Assembly (NCBI RefSeq): GCF_021172065.1
Contig: NZ_CP087880.1
Location: 4,130,583-4,194,582, forward strand
Length of the DNA stretch: 64,000 nucleotides
Reading direction: 5' to 3'
Source: Pseudocitrobacter corydidari
Lineage (GTDB): Bacteria > Pseudomonadota > Gammaproteobacteria > Enterobacterales > Enterobacteriaceae
Part shown: positions 1 to 8,249 of the stretch, piece after piece
Position numbering within the stretch: the first letter of the stretch is position 1
How the letters are laid out: the number at the start of each line of letters is the position of its first letter
Made by a program: the position numbers and the translations under genes
Notes under the pieces: model-generated
What the model was told of the DNA's origin: nothing
The model's database searches: none
Seen by the model: the letters and a program-made list of their open reading frames with translations, nothing else

Positions 1-17
1 TACGGTTTTGTGCCATT

Positions 18-46
18 GTAGGCCGGGCAAGCGCAGCGCCCCCGGC
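18..46. repeat. REP palindrome downstream of treF
   Basis: A single REP-type palindrome (arms GCCGGGGGC and its complement around GCTGCGCTTG) lies just beyond the treF stop. Its sequence is the same as one half of the BIME unit repeated at 15827-16388. Confidence 0.8.
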
Positions 47-51
47 TTCTG

Positions 52-1701
52 TTAAGGCTCGCCGTACAAACCAATCAAACGGCGTACCACGCCGTTGGTC
101 CAGCCGAAACCATCCTGTAACGGATACTCCCCGCCGCCCCCTTCGCGCGGCGTGCCTTCGGCGATGTGATACTTCTCAATCAGCTTATGGTGGTCGCGAT
201 AGAAATGATTCACCGTCTCCAGCCAGTTGTGGGCGATTTCGTTGCCCAGCACGTCGTGGCCGTAGAGCTTGAATCCCTGAATCGCCATCCACTGTAGCGG
301 GGCCCAGCCGTTCGGGTAATCCCACTGCTCGCCGCTTTCATACTCTGTCGCCAGAATGCCGCGTGGCGTGAGCAACCGGGCGCGGACGGCAAGCGCCAGC
401 CGGTCTGCCTGTTCATGCGTCGCCATGCCGACATACAATGGCACGACGCTGGCGGCGGAGAACAGCGCCTGTTGCTCGCGACGCCAGTCGTAATCGCGGA
501 ACAGACCATTTTCTTCATCCCACAGATAACGCGTCACCGCTGCACGGCGTGCGCTGGCTTTCTGCTTAAACAGCGCCTGCGTCTCTTTATCGCCCTTCAA
601 ACCGGAAAGATTAGCGATGGTGTTTTCCAGTTTGAACAGAAAAGCGTTCAAATCGATGGGAATAAACTGGGTGGTACGTATGCTCGCCAGTCGCGACGTA
701 TCGCGCAGCCAGCGTGAGGAATAGTCCCAACCGGATGCCGCCCCGGCGCGCAGGTCGCGATACACCTCATTGGGCGGACGACCTGAGTGCTGCGCCGTTT
801 CGACATCCTCAATCCATGACTCATCACGCGGCGTGTCGCGATCGTCCCAGTAACGGTTGAGCAATGAACCGTCCGGCATGCGCACCACGTGGCGATAGGC
901 CTGATTGGGAATGAGCGAATCCGCGCCATCCATCCAGAAGCTGTACTCCATCTTCAGATGGTCGAGATAACGTTTCGCGCCGCGCACGCCATCCTCTTCA
1001 AACAGCTCCACCATCAGAGCAAACACCGGCGGCTGCGAGCGGCTGAGATAATAGGTGCGGTTGCCGTTAGGAATATGCCCGTAGCGCTCAATCATCCACG
1101 CAAAGTTATCGGCCATGCATTTCAGCAGGTCTTCCCGACCGCTCTCCGCCAGGCCAAGCATGGTGAAGTAGGAGTCCCAGTAGTAGGTCTCACTAAAGCG
1201 CCCGCCGGGCACGATATAGGACTGCGGCAGCGCCAATAGCGACGAACCGGGAATATGATCCTGCGGCTCGCGAGTCAATACCGGCCAGAGCGTGTCGATG
1301 TGCTCCTTCAGGGATTTATCCGGGTCCGAAACGTACTCGCTGTCGCGCAGTTCCGGCGGCCAGAAGTTCTCTTCCACAAAGCGGCGCAGGTCAAAACCCG
1401 GTTTGCGCTTGATGCGACGATAGTGGATAAGAATATCCAGCGGATCTTTTTTCGGCGCGCAGTCAGGAAACGTTTTGCTATCGCTAAAAATGCGTGCGCG
1501 CTGAACGTTTTCAAACAGTTCCAGATAACGATCGGCTGGCGTTAAGGCATCGGAGGCGGGCAGCCCCTCGATGACTTCCGGCTCCGGTTCGGCATCGAGC
1601 ATTTCATCCAGTTTTAATTCGTACGGATCCGCTTCGTAGCACAGCTCGACATCAATGGCTAAGGCCTCGGACTCTTCGTTACGTATTTTCTGGTTGAACA
1701 T
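52..1701 (-). CDS. treF: Cytoplasmic trehalase TreF
   Basis: Hydrolyses alpha,alpha-trehalose to two glucose molecules in the cytoplasm (glycoside hydrolase family 37). The 549-residue product matches the E. coli enzyme length. The first trehalase signature, PGGRFSETYYWDSY, is at residues 165-178, and the C-terminal QWDYPNGWAP and GGGGEYPLQDGFGWTNG segments are present. There is no signal peptide, which separates it from periplasmic TreA. The start at 1701 is chosen because GGAGGTGA lies 8 bases upstream; a start four codons earlier would place this ribosome site inside the gene. In E. coli the gene is sigma-S and osmotically controlled; no such promoter is claimed here. Confidence 0.95.
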   Translation of the reverse strand: MFNQKIRNEESEALAIDVELCYEADPYELKLDEMLDAEPEPEVIEGLPASDALTPADRYLELFENVQRARIFSDSKTFPDCAPKKDPLDILIHYRRIKRKPGFDLRRFVEENFWPPELRDSEYVSDPDKSLKEHIDTLWPVLTREPQDHIPGSSLLALPQSYIVPGGRFSETYYWDSYFTMLGLAESGREDLLKCMADNFAWMIERYGHIPNGNRTYYLSRSQPPVFALMVELFEEDGVRGAKRYLDHLKMEYSFWMDGADSLIPNQAYRHVVRMPDGSLLNRYWDDRDTPRDESWIEDVETAQHSGRPPNEVYRDLRAGAASGWDYSSRWLRDTSRLASIRTTQFIPIDLNAFLFKLENTIANLSGLKGDKETQALFKQKASARRAAVTRYLWDEENGLFRDYDWRREQQALFSAASVVPLYVGMATHEQADRLALAVRARLLTPRGILATEYESGEQWDYPNGWAPLQWMAIQGFKLYGHDVLGNEIAHNWLETVNHFYRDHHKLIEKYHIAEGTPREGGGGEYPLQDGFGWTNGVVRRLIGLYGEP

Positions 1702-1873
1702 AGCGCAGGTCACCTCCGGTGAGCGTCGTTTTACATCCCGGTTTTATCCGGCCACTTATAAAGCGTAGACATTCGCTTCGGTTACGGGTGAGCAAAGCGT
1801 GCGGAAGATCACACTTCCTGGCGGGGTGACAAGAAGAAATTTTTTCAGGTTTTTGAAAAATAATAAAAAATTG

Positions 1874-1903
1874 AAATCCCGGTTTTCACCGTCGCCGGGA
1901 TTT
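1874..1903 (-). terminator. Terminator of the SdiA-regulated-family gene
   Basis: Arms AAATCCCGG and CCGGGATTT form a perfect 9-bp stem. On the minus strand it is followed by a T-rich run (CAATTTTTTATTATTTTT). It lies 26 bases past the stop at 1929. Confidence 0.8.
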
Positions 1904-1928
1904 TCAGAACAATCGATTGTAACGGGTT

Positions 1929-2759
1929 TTAACGCGGGCTGAATTTATAAAACAGATTCGGTTCGCTGACGATGTAAAGACTACCCGTGCCGTCGGTGGC
2001 GATACCTTCCGGCTGTGGAATATCACGGGAAAGACCGTAATGACCCGCCGTCAGCGACATAAATTTCAGGTTATGTTCGCGGTCGACCAGCACGACTTTT
2101 TGCGAAATGTCGGAGAGAATATAGAGGTTAGACGTCGAGCCATCAAAATCCATTCCGGAGATATCGCGCACATACCAGGAGAGCATTAATTCATTGAGCG
2201 GGCTTTTGTCCGTTTTGAATACCCCTTCGTTATCGAGGATATTAAAAATCCGGACGGGTTTTTTCTCCTGGGCTGTCACCATGCGAGACAGTTCAGGTTT
2301 CCAGGCTAATCCTTCCACGCCGCTGTTTTGCTTTTCCGCCTGAACTGCCGGACGATAAGTTTCGGCATGGCTGATATCCACTTTTTGCGTATCGTTATTA
2401 ATGGTAACGATAGCCAGCGTGCCGCTCTTTTCTTTGGAAAGGTAGAAGCGTTGATTGCCGATATATTCAATCGCCTCAAGGTCAGCGGGTTTATCCGTTT
2501 TGATACGGCGCAGCACCTTTCCATCCGTGCTAAGTTCCAGAATTAACGAGGGCGCATCGGTGACAGCGAACAGCGTCTGCGTGTCTTTATTCCAGGTCAG
2601 ACCGGATAATCCGCCCTCTAAACCCGAAATCTGTTTAGCGTCGATCGTGACGTGGTAGTTATCTATTTGTGGGTAATTTGTGATGTAGTAATAGAAAGAG
2701 AAAATACAAACAAAAATAATAATAAAGCCTGCAAATATTTTAGATTTTTTATTCTTCAT
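1929..2759 (-). CDS. SdiA-regulated (YjiK-type) family protein, membrane-anchored
   Basis: 276 residues predicted. An N-terminal MKNKKSK is followed by one hydrophobic segment (about residues 9-28), then a periplasmic domain with beta-propeller-like repeats of the SdiA-regulated domain family (related to E. coli YjiK). Repeat-like blades include GLSGLTWNKDTQTLFAVTD, ADLEAIEYIG, SGVEGLAWKPE, DISGMDFDG and QPEGIATDG. The start at 2759 is preferred; an upstream ATG at 2810 has no ribosome site and lies in a palindrome. The 5' part is much more AT-rich than its neighbours. In E. coli this place downstream of gor leads into the ars/slp/hde/gad region, which is absent here. The function of the family is not established. 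Confidence 0.75.
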   Translation of the reverse strand: MKNKKSKIFAGFIIIFVCIFSFYYYITNYPQIDNYHVTIDAKQISGLEGGLSGLTWNKDTQTLFAVTDAPSLILELSTDGKVLRRIKTDKPADLEAIEYIGNQRFYLSKEKSGTLAIVTINNDTQKVDISHAETYRPAVQAEKQNSGVEGLAWKPELSRMVTAQEKKPVRIFNILDNEGVFKTDKSPLNELMLSWYVRDISGMDFDGSTSNLYILSDISQKVVLVDREHNLKFMSLTAGHYGLSRDIPQPEGIATDGTGSLYIVSEPNLFYKFSPR

Positions 2760-2791
2760 AAACCCACAGAGAATTAACGGGAGAGTCAGAT

Positions 2792-2819
2792 ATCCCCTAT
2801 ATGTCTCCATATAGGGGAT
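2792..2819. repeat. Perfect 12-bp inverted repeat downstream of gor
   Basis: Arms ATCCCCTATATG and CATATAGGGGAT around TCTC form a perfect hairpin, 14 bases beyond the gor stop and 33 bases upstream of the next gene's start. No T-run follows on either strand, so it is not a standard terminator. It may be an operator, an mRNA-processing or stability hairpin, or a terminator remnant. Confidence 0.6.
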
Positions 2820-2832
2820 TGCGCGTCATATA

Positions 2833-4185
2833 TTAACGCATAGTAACAAACTCTTCCGCCGCTGTCGGGTGAATTGCCACGGTATTATCGAAATCTTTTT
2901 TGGTTGCGCCCATTTTCAGCGCCACGGCGAAGCCTTGCAGCATTTCATCCATACCAAAACCGATGCCGTGAATACCGACAATTTTCTCTTCCGGGCCAAC
3001 GCAAACTAGCTTCATACGGCACGGCTGGCGATGCGTGGTAACAGCGGTATACATGGCGGTGAAGGAGGATTTATAGACCTTCACGGCGTCGTCGCCATAC
3101 TGCTCACGTGCCTGCGGTTCGGTTAAACCGACGGTGCCGATGGGCGGGTGGCTGAAGACCACGGTCGGAATGTTGCTGTAATCCAGATGCTCATCCGGCT
3201 TGTTGTTAAACAGACGCTCTGAGAGACGACGACCTGCGGCCACCGCAACCGGCGTCAGTTCAACGGCACCGGTGTTATCGCCCACCGCATAAATTCCCGG
3301 AACGTTGGTGTTCTGGAATTTATCGACGACGATGTAGCCTTTATCGTTAGTTTTCACGCCCGTTGCGGCCAGATTGAAGTTGTCTGTCGCCGGTTCACGG
3401 CCAATCGCCCAAATCAGGCAATCTACCGTCTGGCTGCGGCCATCTTCCAGTTCAACGGTCAGGCTGCCGTCGGTGTTTTTCACGACCGCTTTAGGAATAG
3501 CCTGGGTATGCAGCGTTGGGCCTTCCGCGTTCATGACTTCAACCAGCGTCTCGGTAATCAGCGGGTCGAAGGTGCGCAGCGGCGCGTGTTTACGCACAAA
3601 CAGGTGCGTTTCCGCGCCCAGGCCATTAATCACGCCAGCCAGTTCAACGGCAATGTAGCCCGCGCCGACCACCGCAACGCGTTTCGGCAATGCCGGCAGC
3701 GCGAAGAAACCGTCGGAGTCAATACCGTACTCCACGCCCGGAATATCCGGGTGACTTGGGCGACCGCCGGTGGCGATCAGGATATGATCGGCAGTGATCG
3801 TTTCCCCGTTCACTTCCACAGTTTTCGCATCAACAAAGCGGGCAAAGCCTTTAATTACGTCGACTTTGTTTTTCGCCAGGCCGTTGTCATACGAGGTATG
3901 AATACGGTCAATGTAGGCTGTGCGGCTGGCAATCAGCTTGTTCCAGTCGAAGTCGTTGATGGTGGTGTCAAAACCGTAGTCCGGGCCATACATGTGGATG
4001 GCTTCGCGGATTTGCGCGGCATGCCACATCACTTTTTTCGGCACGCAACCGACGTTAACGCAGGTGCCGCCCAGCTCTTTGGCTTCAATCAGCGCGCACT
4101 TCTGGCCGTACATCGCCGCACGGTTAATCGAGGCGATGCCGCCGCTGCCGCCGCCAATAGCGATATAGTCGTAATGTTTGGTCAT
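2833..4185 (-). CDS. gor: Glutathione-disulfide reductase
   Basis: NADPH-dependent reduction of glutathione disulfide, keeping the cytosolic thiol pool reduced. The 450 residues equal the E. coli length. FAD motif GGGSGG is at 11-16, the redox-active disulfide CVNVGC is Cys42/Cys47, a second nucleotide-binding motif (VVGAGYIAVELAG) is mid-protein, and the C-terminal HPTAAEE carries the catalytic His/Glu of the dimer partner. The start at 4185 is fixed by AAGGAG five bases upstream; the frame extends 17 codons further but those residues are not family sequence. Confidence 0.97.
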   Translation of the reverse strand: MTKHYDYIAIGGGSGGIASINRAAMYGQKCALIEAKELGGTCVNVGCVPKKVMWHAAQIREAIHMYGPDYGFDTTINDFDWNKLIASRTAYIDRIHTSYDNGLAKNKVDVIKGFARFVDAKTVEVNGETITADHILIATGGRPSHPDIPGVEYGIDSDGFFALPALPKRVAVVGAGYIAVELAGVINGLGAETHLFVRKHAPLRTFDPLITETLVEVMNAEGPTLHTQAIPKAVVKNTDGSLTVELEDGRSQTVDCLIWAIGREPATDNFNLAATGVKTNDKGYIVVDKFQNTNVPGIYAVGDNTGAVELTPVAVAAGRRLSERLFNNKPDEHLDYSNIPTVVFSHPPIGTVGLTEPQAREQYGDDAVKVYKSSFTAMYTAVTTHRQPCRMKLVCVGPEEKIVGIHGIGFGMDEMLQGFAVALKMGATKKDFDNTVAIHPTAAEEFVTMR

Positions 4186-4286
4186 GACCGCTCCTTCCTG
4201 TTCATTGTCAGGCGAGGGCTCTACGCCCAGCGCCAAAGATCCGCGATTGTATACCTGAAACTGATAGGTTCTGGCTATGTCTGCAA

Positions 4287-5129
4287 TTACTCAGGCACGA
4301 TCCAGCTTACCGTGGTGTGGCCGATACCATTTGGCACCAGCTTGCTGTGCAGCCATGGCAGAACGGCGTTCATCTGCTGTTCCAGCTTCCACGGCGGGTT
4401 GATAACAATCATGCCGGACGCGGTCATGCCGCGCTGATCGCTGTCCGGGCGTACCGCCAGCTCGATTTGCAGGATTTTACGGATGCCGGTGGCTTCCAGG
4501 TCTTTGATCATGCGTTTGATTTGCGCACGCAGGACGACCGGGTACCACAACGCATAGGTGCCTGTCGCAAAGCGCTTATAGCCTTCGTGAATGCCCGTCA
4601 CCACCGCCTGGTAATCGGTTTTGATTTCGTACGGCGGGTCGATGAGGATCAGGCCACGACGAGAAACCGGCGGCAGTTTGGATTTGAGTTGCTGATAACC
4701 GTCGGCTTTTTCCACGCGCGCACGATCGTCTTTCTGGAACTCGGAACGCAATAGTGGGAAATCGCTTGGGTGCAGTTCGGTCATCATCAGGCTGTCTTGT
4801 TCACGCAGCAGCTGGCGGGCAATCAGCGGAGAACCTGGGTAGTAGCGCAACTGGCCGCTGCGGTTGAAGTGCTGTACCACGCTGATGTATGGCTCCAGTT
4901 CGGCAGGCAGATCGTCCTGTTGCCAGATGCGGGCAATACCTTCCAGATATTCACCGGTACGTTCGGCATGCTCGCTGCTTAACTGGTAACGGCCCGCGCC
5001 CGCATGGGTGTCCAGATAGAGAAACGGTTTCTCTTTCTCTTTCAGTGATTCGATGATCAGGCTCTGAACGGTGTGTTTAAGGACGTCGGCGTGGTTGCCA
5101 GCGTGAAAGCTGTGGCGATAACTGAGCAT
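4287..5129 (-). CDS. rlmJ: 23S rRNA (adenine2030-N6)-methyltransferase RlmJ
   Basis: SAM-dependent methylation of A2030 of 23S rRNA. 280 residues, the family length. The N-terminal SYRHSFHAGNHADVLKH block is typical, the SAM-binding DTHAGAG is at 40-46 and the catalytic DPPY at 164-167. The E. coli gene order (gor, rlmJ, prlC) is kept, with prlC divergent. About 100 bases separate its stop side from gor, which runs the same way. Confidence 0.95.
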   Translation of the reverse strand: MLSYRHSFHAGNHADVLKHTVQSLIIESLKEKEKPFLYLDTHAGAGRYQLSSEHAERTGEYLEGIARIWQQDDLPAELEPYISVVQHFNRSGQLRYYPGSPLIARQLLREQDSLMMTELHPSDFPLLRSEFQKDDRARVEKADGYQQLKSKLPPVSRRGLILIDPPYEIKTDYQAVVTGIHEGYKRFATGTYALWYPVVLRAQIKRMIKDLEATGIRKILQIELAVRPDSDQRGMTASGMIVINPPWKLEQQMNAVLPWLHSKLVPNGIGHTTVSWIVPE

Positions 5130-5241
5130 GGGTAAAGGGGTTCCGCTAAGTAAAACATGGGCCCGTTACCGGGCAACAAAAAAGTCTATCCGAACAGTAT
5201 ACCGAAAAGTCGCCGCCGCCGCGAAAGCGCAACGCTTATCA

Positions 5242-5267
5242 TTGAAATTCACTACACTTAACCCCAT
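5242..5267 (+). promoter_or_regulatory. Sigma-32 heat-shock promoter of prlC
   Basis: TTGAAA (5242-5247), a 14-base spacer, then CCCCAT (5262-5267), close to the RpoH consensus. E. coli prlC is a known heat-shock gene, so the placement agrees with established regulation. The start codon is 140 bases downstream. Confidence 0.8.
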
Positions 5268-5283
5268 GCTACATACATTACAT

Positions 5284-5355
5284 GGCGGATGGCGACGCTA
5301 ATGCGTCTTATCCGATCTACAGGCGTAGGTCGGGTAAGGCGCAGCCGCCACCCGA
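5284..5355. repeat. REP pair (BIME) in the prlC leader
   Basis: Two oppositely oriented REP-like palindromes (GGCGGATGGCG...TCTTATCCGATCTAC and GTAGGTCGGGTAAGGCGCAGCC) lie between the heat-shock promoter and prlC. They would be transcribed in the prlC 5' untranslated region. Confidence 0.75.
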
Positions 5356-5406
5356 CAACAACGCGCATACGCGTTTGTTTCCCCCTTTTTAACCAGGACT
5401 GTGCAT

Positions 5407-7449
5407 ATGACGAATCCATTACTGACTCCCTTCGAACTGCCGCCGTTTTCCGCCATCAAGCCTGAGCATGTTGTTCCCGCCGTCACCAAAGCGCTGAACG
5501 ACTGCCGTGAAAATGTGGAACGCGTGGTAGCGCAGGGCGCACCGTATTCCTGGGAAAATCTATGCCAGCCGCTGGCTGAAGTGGACGATGTACTGGGGCG
5601 TATTTTCTCGCCGGTCAGCCACCTGAACTCGGTGAAAAATAGCCCGGAACTGCGTGAAGCTTACGAGCAAACCCTGCCGCTGCTGTCGGAATACAGCACC
5701 TGGGTTGGTCAGCATGAAGGGCTGTATAAAGCGTACCGCGACCTGCGCGACGGCGATAATTACGCCACGCTCTCAACCGCACAGAAAAAAGCGGTCGATA
5801 ACGCGCTGCGTGATTTCGAATTGTCCGGTATCGGACTGCCGAAAGAGAAACAGCAGCGCTACGGTGAAATTGCGACGCGCCTGTCTGAACTCGGCAACAT
5901 CTATAGCAACAACGTACTCGATGCCACCATGGGCTGGACGAAACAGGTAAGCGACGAAGCGGAACTCTCCGGCATGCCGGAAAGCGCGCTGGCCGCCGCC
6001 AAAGCGCAGGCCGAAGCCAAAGAGCTGGACGGCTACCTGCTGACGCTGGATATCCCAAGCTATCTGCCAGTAATGACCTATTGCGACAACCAGGCCCTAC
6101 GTGAAGAGATGTATCGCGCCTACAGCACCCGTGCCTCCGATCAGGGCCCGAATGCCGGTAAATGGGATAACAGCCCGGTGATGGCGGAAATCCTCGCCCT
6201 GCGTCACGAACTGGCGCAACTGCTGGGCTTCGAAAGCTACGCCTTTAAATCACTCGCCACCAAAATGGCGGAAAACCCGCAGCAGGTGCTGGAATTCTTA
6301 ACCGACCTCGCCAAACGCGCGCGCCCGCAGGGTGAAAAAGAGCTGGCGCAACTGCGTGCCTTCGCGAAAGCGGAATTTGGCGTCGATGAGCTGCAACCGT
6401 GGGATATCGCCTACTACAGCGAAAAACAGAAACAGCACCTCTACAGCATCAGCGACGAACAGCTGCGCCCGTACTTCCCGGAAAACAAAGCCGTTAACGG
6501 CCTGTTCGAAGTGGTGAAACGCATTTACGGCATCACCGCCAAAGAGCGCAAAGATGTTGACGTCTGGAGCCCGGAAGTGCGCTTCTTCGAGCTGTATGAC
6601 GAAAACAATGAACTGCGCGGTAGCTTCTACCTCGACCTGTACGCGCGTGAACACAAACGCGGCGGGGCGTGGATGGACGACTGCGTCGGCCAGATGCGCA
6701 AGCTCGATGGCTCGCTGCAAAAACCGGTCGCCTACCTGACCTGTAACTTCAACCGTCCGGTTAACGGCAAACCGGCGCTGTTTACGCATGATGAAGTGAT
6801 CACCCTGTTCCACGAATTCGGTCACGGCCTGCACCACATGCTGACCCGCATCGAAACCGCGGGCGTTTCCGGGATCAACGGCGTGCCGTGGGATGCGGTC
6901 GAACTGCCGAGCCAGTTTATGGAAAACTGGTGCTGGGAGCCGGACGCGCTGGCGTTTATCTCCGGCCACTACGAAACCGGCGAACCGCTGCCGAAAGAAC
7001 TGCTCGATAAAATGCTGGCGGCGAAGAACTACCAGGCGGCGCTGTTTATCCTGCGTCAACTGGAGTTCGGCCTGTTCGATTTCCGCCTGCACGCGGAATT
7101 TAACCCAGAGCAGGGCGCGAAAATCCTCGAAACCCTGGCAGAAATTAAGAAACAGGTTGCCGTGGTGCCGGGGCCGTCATGGGGCCGCTTCCCGCACGCC
7201 TTCAGCCACATCTTTGCCGGTGGCTATGCGGCGGGTTACTACAGCTATCTGTGGGCCGATGTGCTGGCGGCGGATGCGTTCTCCCGCTTCGAAGAAGAGG
7301 GCATTTTCAACCGCGATACCGGGCAGTCGTTCCTCGATAACATCCTGACGCGCGGCGGTTCTGAGGAGCCAATGGCGCTGTTCAAACGCTTCCGTGGCCG
7401 TGAACCGCAGCTTGATGCGATGCTGGAGCATTACGGGATCAAAGGCTAA
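5407..7449 (+). CDS. prlC: Oligopeptidase A
   Basis: Cytoplasmic M3-family zinc metallopeptidase that degrades free signal peptides and other oligopeptides. 680 residues, as in E. coli. The zinc motif HEFGH is at 469-473, followed by the downstream ELPSQFMENW that supplies the third ligand. ATG 5407 is preferred over the in-frame GTG at 5401 because it gives the family N-terminus MTNPLLTPFELPPF. It is followed after seven bases by rsmJ, so the two are probably one heat-inducible transcript. Confidence 0.96.
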   Translation: MTNPLLTPFELPPFSAIKPEHVVPAVTKALNDCRENVERVVAQGAPYSWENLCQPLAEVDDVLGRIFSPVSHLNSVKNSPELREAYEQTLPLLSEYSTWVGQHEGLYKAYRDLRDGDNYATLSTAQKKAVDNALRDFELSGIGLPKEKQQRYGEIATRLSELGNIYSNNVLDATMGWTKQVSDEAELSGMPESALAAAKAQAEAKELDGYLLTLDIPSYLPVMTYCDNQALREEMYRAYSTRASDQGPNAGKWDNSPVMAEILALRHELAQLLGFESYAFKSLATKMAENPQQVLEFLTDLAKRARPQGEKELAQLRAFAKAEFGVDELQPWDIAYYSEKQKQHLYSISDEQLRPYFPENKAVNGLFEVVKRIYGITAKERKDVDVWSPEVRFFELYDENNELRGSFYLDLYAREHKRGGAWMDDCVGQMRKLDGSLQKPVAYLTCNFNRPVNGKPALFTHDEVITLFHEFGHGLHHMLTRIETAGVSGINGVPWDAVELPSQFMENWCWEPDALAFISGHYETGEPLPKELLDKMLAAKNYQAALFILRQLEFGLFDFRLHAEFNPEQGAKILETLAEIKKQVAVVPGPSWGRFPHAFSHIFAGGYAAGYYSYLWADVLAADAFSRFEEEGIFNRDTGQSFLDNILTRGGSEEPMALFKRFRGREPQLDAMLEHYGIKG

Positions 7450-7456
7450 TCGGTCA

Positions 7457-8209
7457 GTGAAAATCTGTTTACTTGATGAAACGGGCGCCGGAGACGGCGC
7501 CTTATCTGTTCTTGCCGCCCGCTGGGGGCTGGAGCACGATGAAGACAACCTGATGGCGCTGGTGTTAACGCCGGAGCATCTTGAACTGCGCAAACGTGAT
7601 GAGCCAAAGCTTGGCGGCATCTTCGTGGATTTTGTCGGTGGAGCGATGGCGCACCGCCGCAAATTTGGCGGTGGTCGCGGTGAAGCGGTGGCAAAAGCCG
7701 TCGGCATTAAGGGCAGCTATCTGCCGGACGTGGTTGACGCCACGGCGGGGCTGGGGCGCGATGCGTTTGTGCTGGCGTCGGTCGGCTGCCATGTGCGGAT
7801 GCTGGAGCGTAACCCGGTAGTGGCGGCACTGCTCGACGATGGCCTGGCGCGCGGCTATGCCGATGCGGAAATCGGCGGCTGGTTGCAGGAACGCTTGCAA
7901 CTGATCCACGCCTCCAGCCTGACGACGCTCGCGGATATCACCCCGCGCCCGCAGGTGGTGTACCTTGACCCGATGTTTCCCCATAAGCAGAAAAGCGCGC
8001 TGGTAAAGAAAGAGATGCGCGTGTTTCAGTCGCTGGTGGGGCCTGATCTCGACGCAGATGGATTGCTGGCGCCTGCACGACTGCTGGCGACGAAACGCGT
8101 GGTGGTGAAGCGGCCCGACTATGCGCCGCCGCTCGCGGACGTGGCGACGACCAACGCGGTGGTCACCAAAGGGCATCGGTTTGATATTTATGCGGGGACG
8201 GCGGAGTAA
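7457..8209 (+). CDS. rsmJ: 16S rRNA (guanine1516-N2)-methyltransferase RsmJ
   Basis: SAM-dependent methylation of G1516 in 16S rRNA. 250 residues with a GTG start at 7457; this gives VKICLLDETGAGDG, equal to the E. coli N-terminus. The SAM site VVDATAGLGRDAF and the catalytic LDPMFP are visible. It follows prlC by seven bases. Its 3' flank runs into a boxC-like palindrome broken by an IS element. Confidence 0.95.
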   Translation: MKICLLDETGAGDGALSVLAARWGLEHDEDNLMALVLTPEHLELRKRDEPKLGGIFVDFVGGAMAHRRKFGGGRGEAVAKAVGIKGSYLPDVVDATAGLGRDAFVLASVGCHVRMLERNPVVAALLDDGLARGYADAEIGGWLQERLQLIHASSLTTLADITPRPQVVYLDPMFPHKQKSALVKKEMRVFQSLVGPDLDADGLLAPARLLATKRVVVKRPDYAPPLADVATTNAVVTKGHRFDIYAGTAE

Positions 8210-8227
8210 GGGCGGTGTGGCCTGGGG

Positions 8228-8249
8228 CCCCTCACCCTAACCCTCTCCC
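8228..8249. repeat. Left part of boxC-like palindrome interrupted by IS copy 1
   Basis: CCCTCACCCTAACCCTCTCCC is the left arm of a GC-rich intergenic palindrome. It continues at 9535-9624 on the other side of the insertion. The last five bases (CTCCC, 8245-8249) are repeated at 9535-9539 as the target duplication. Confidence 0.75.

Noticed and set aside
2810..2810. Upstream ATG start for the SdiA-regulated-family gene
   Set aside because: It lies inside the palindrome at 2792-2819, has no ribosome site and would add a non-family extension before the membrane anchor.
3508..4437. 309-codon frame antisense to gor and rlmJ
   Set aside because: Crosses two well-identified genes and their gap; no family features.
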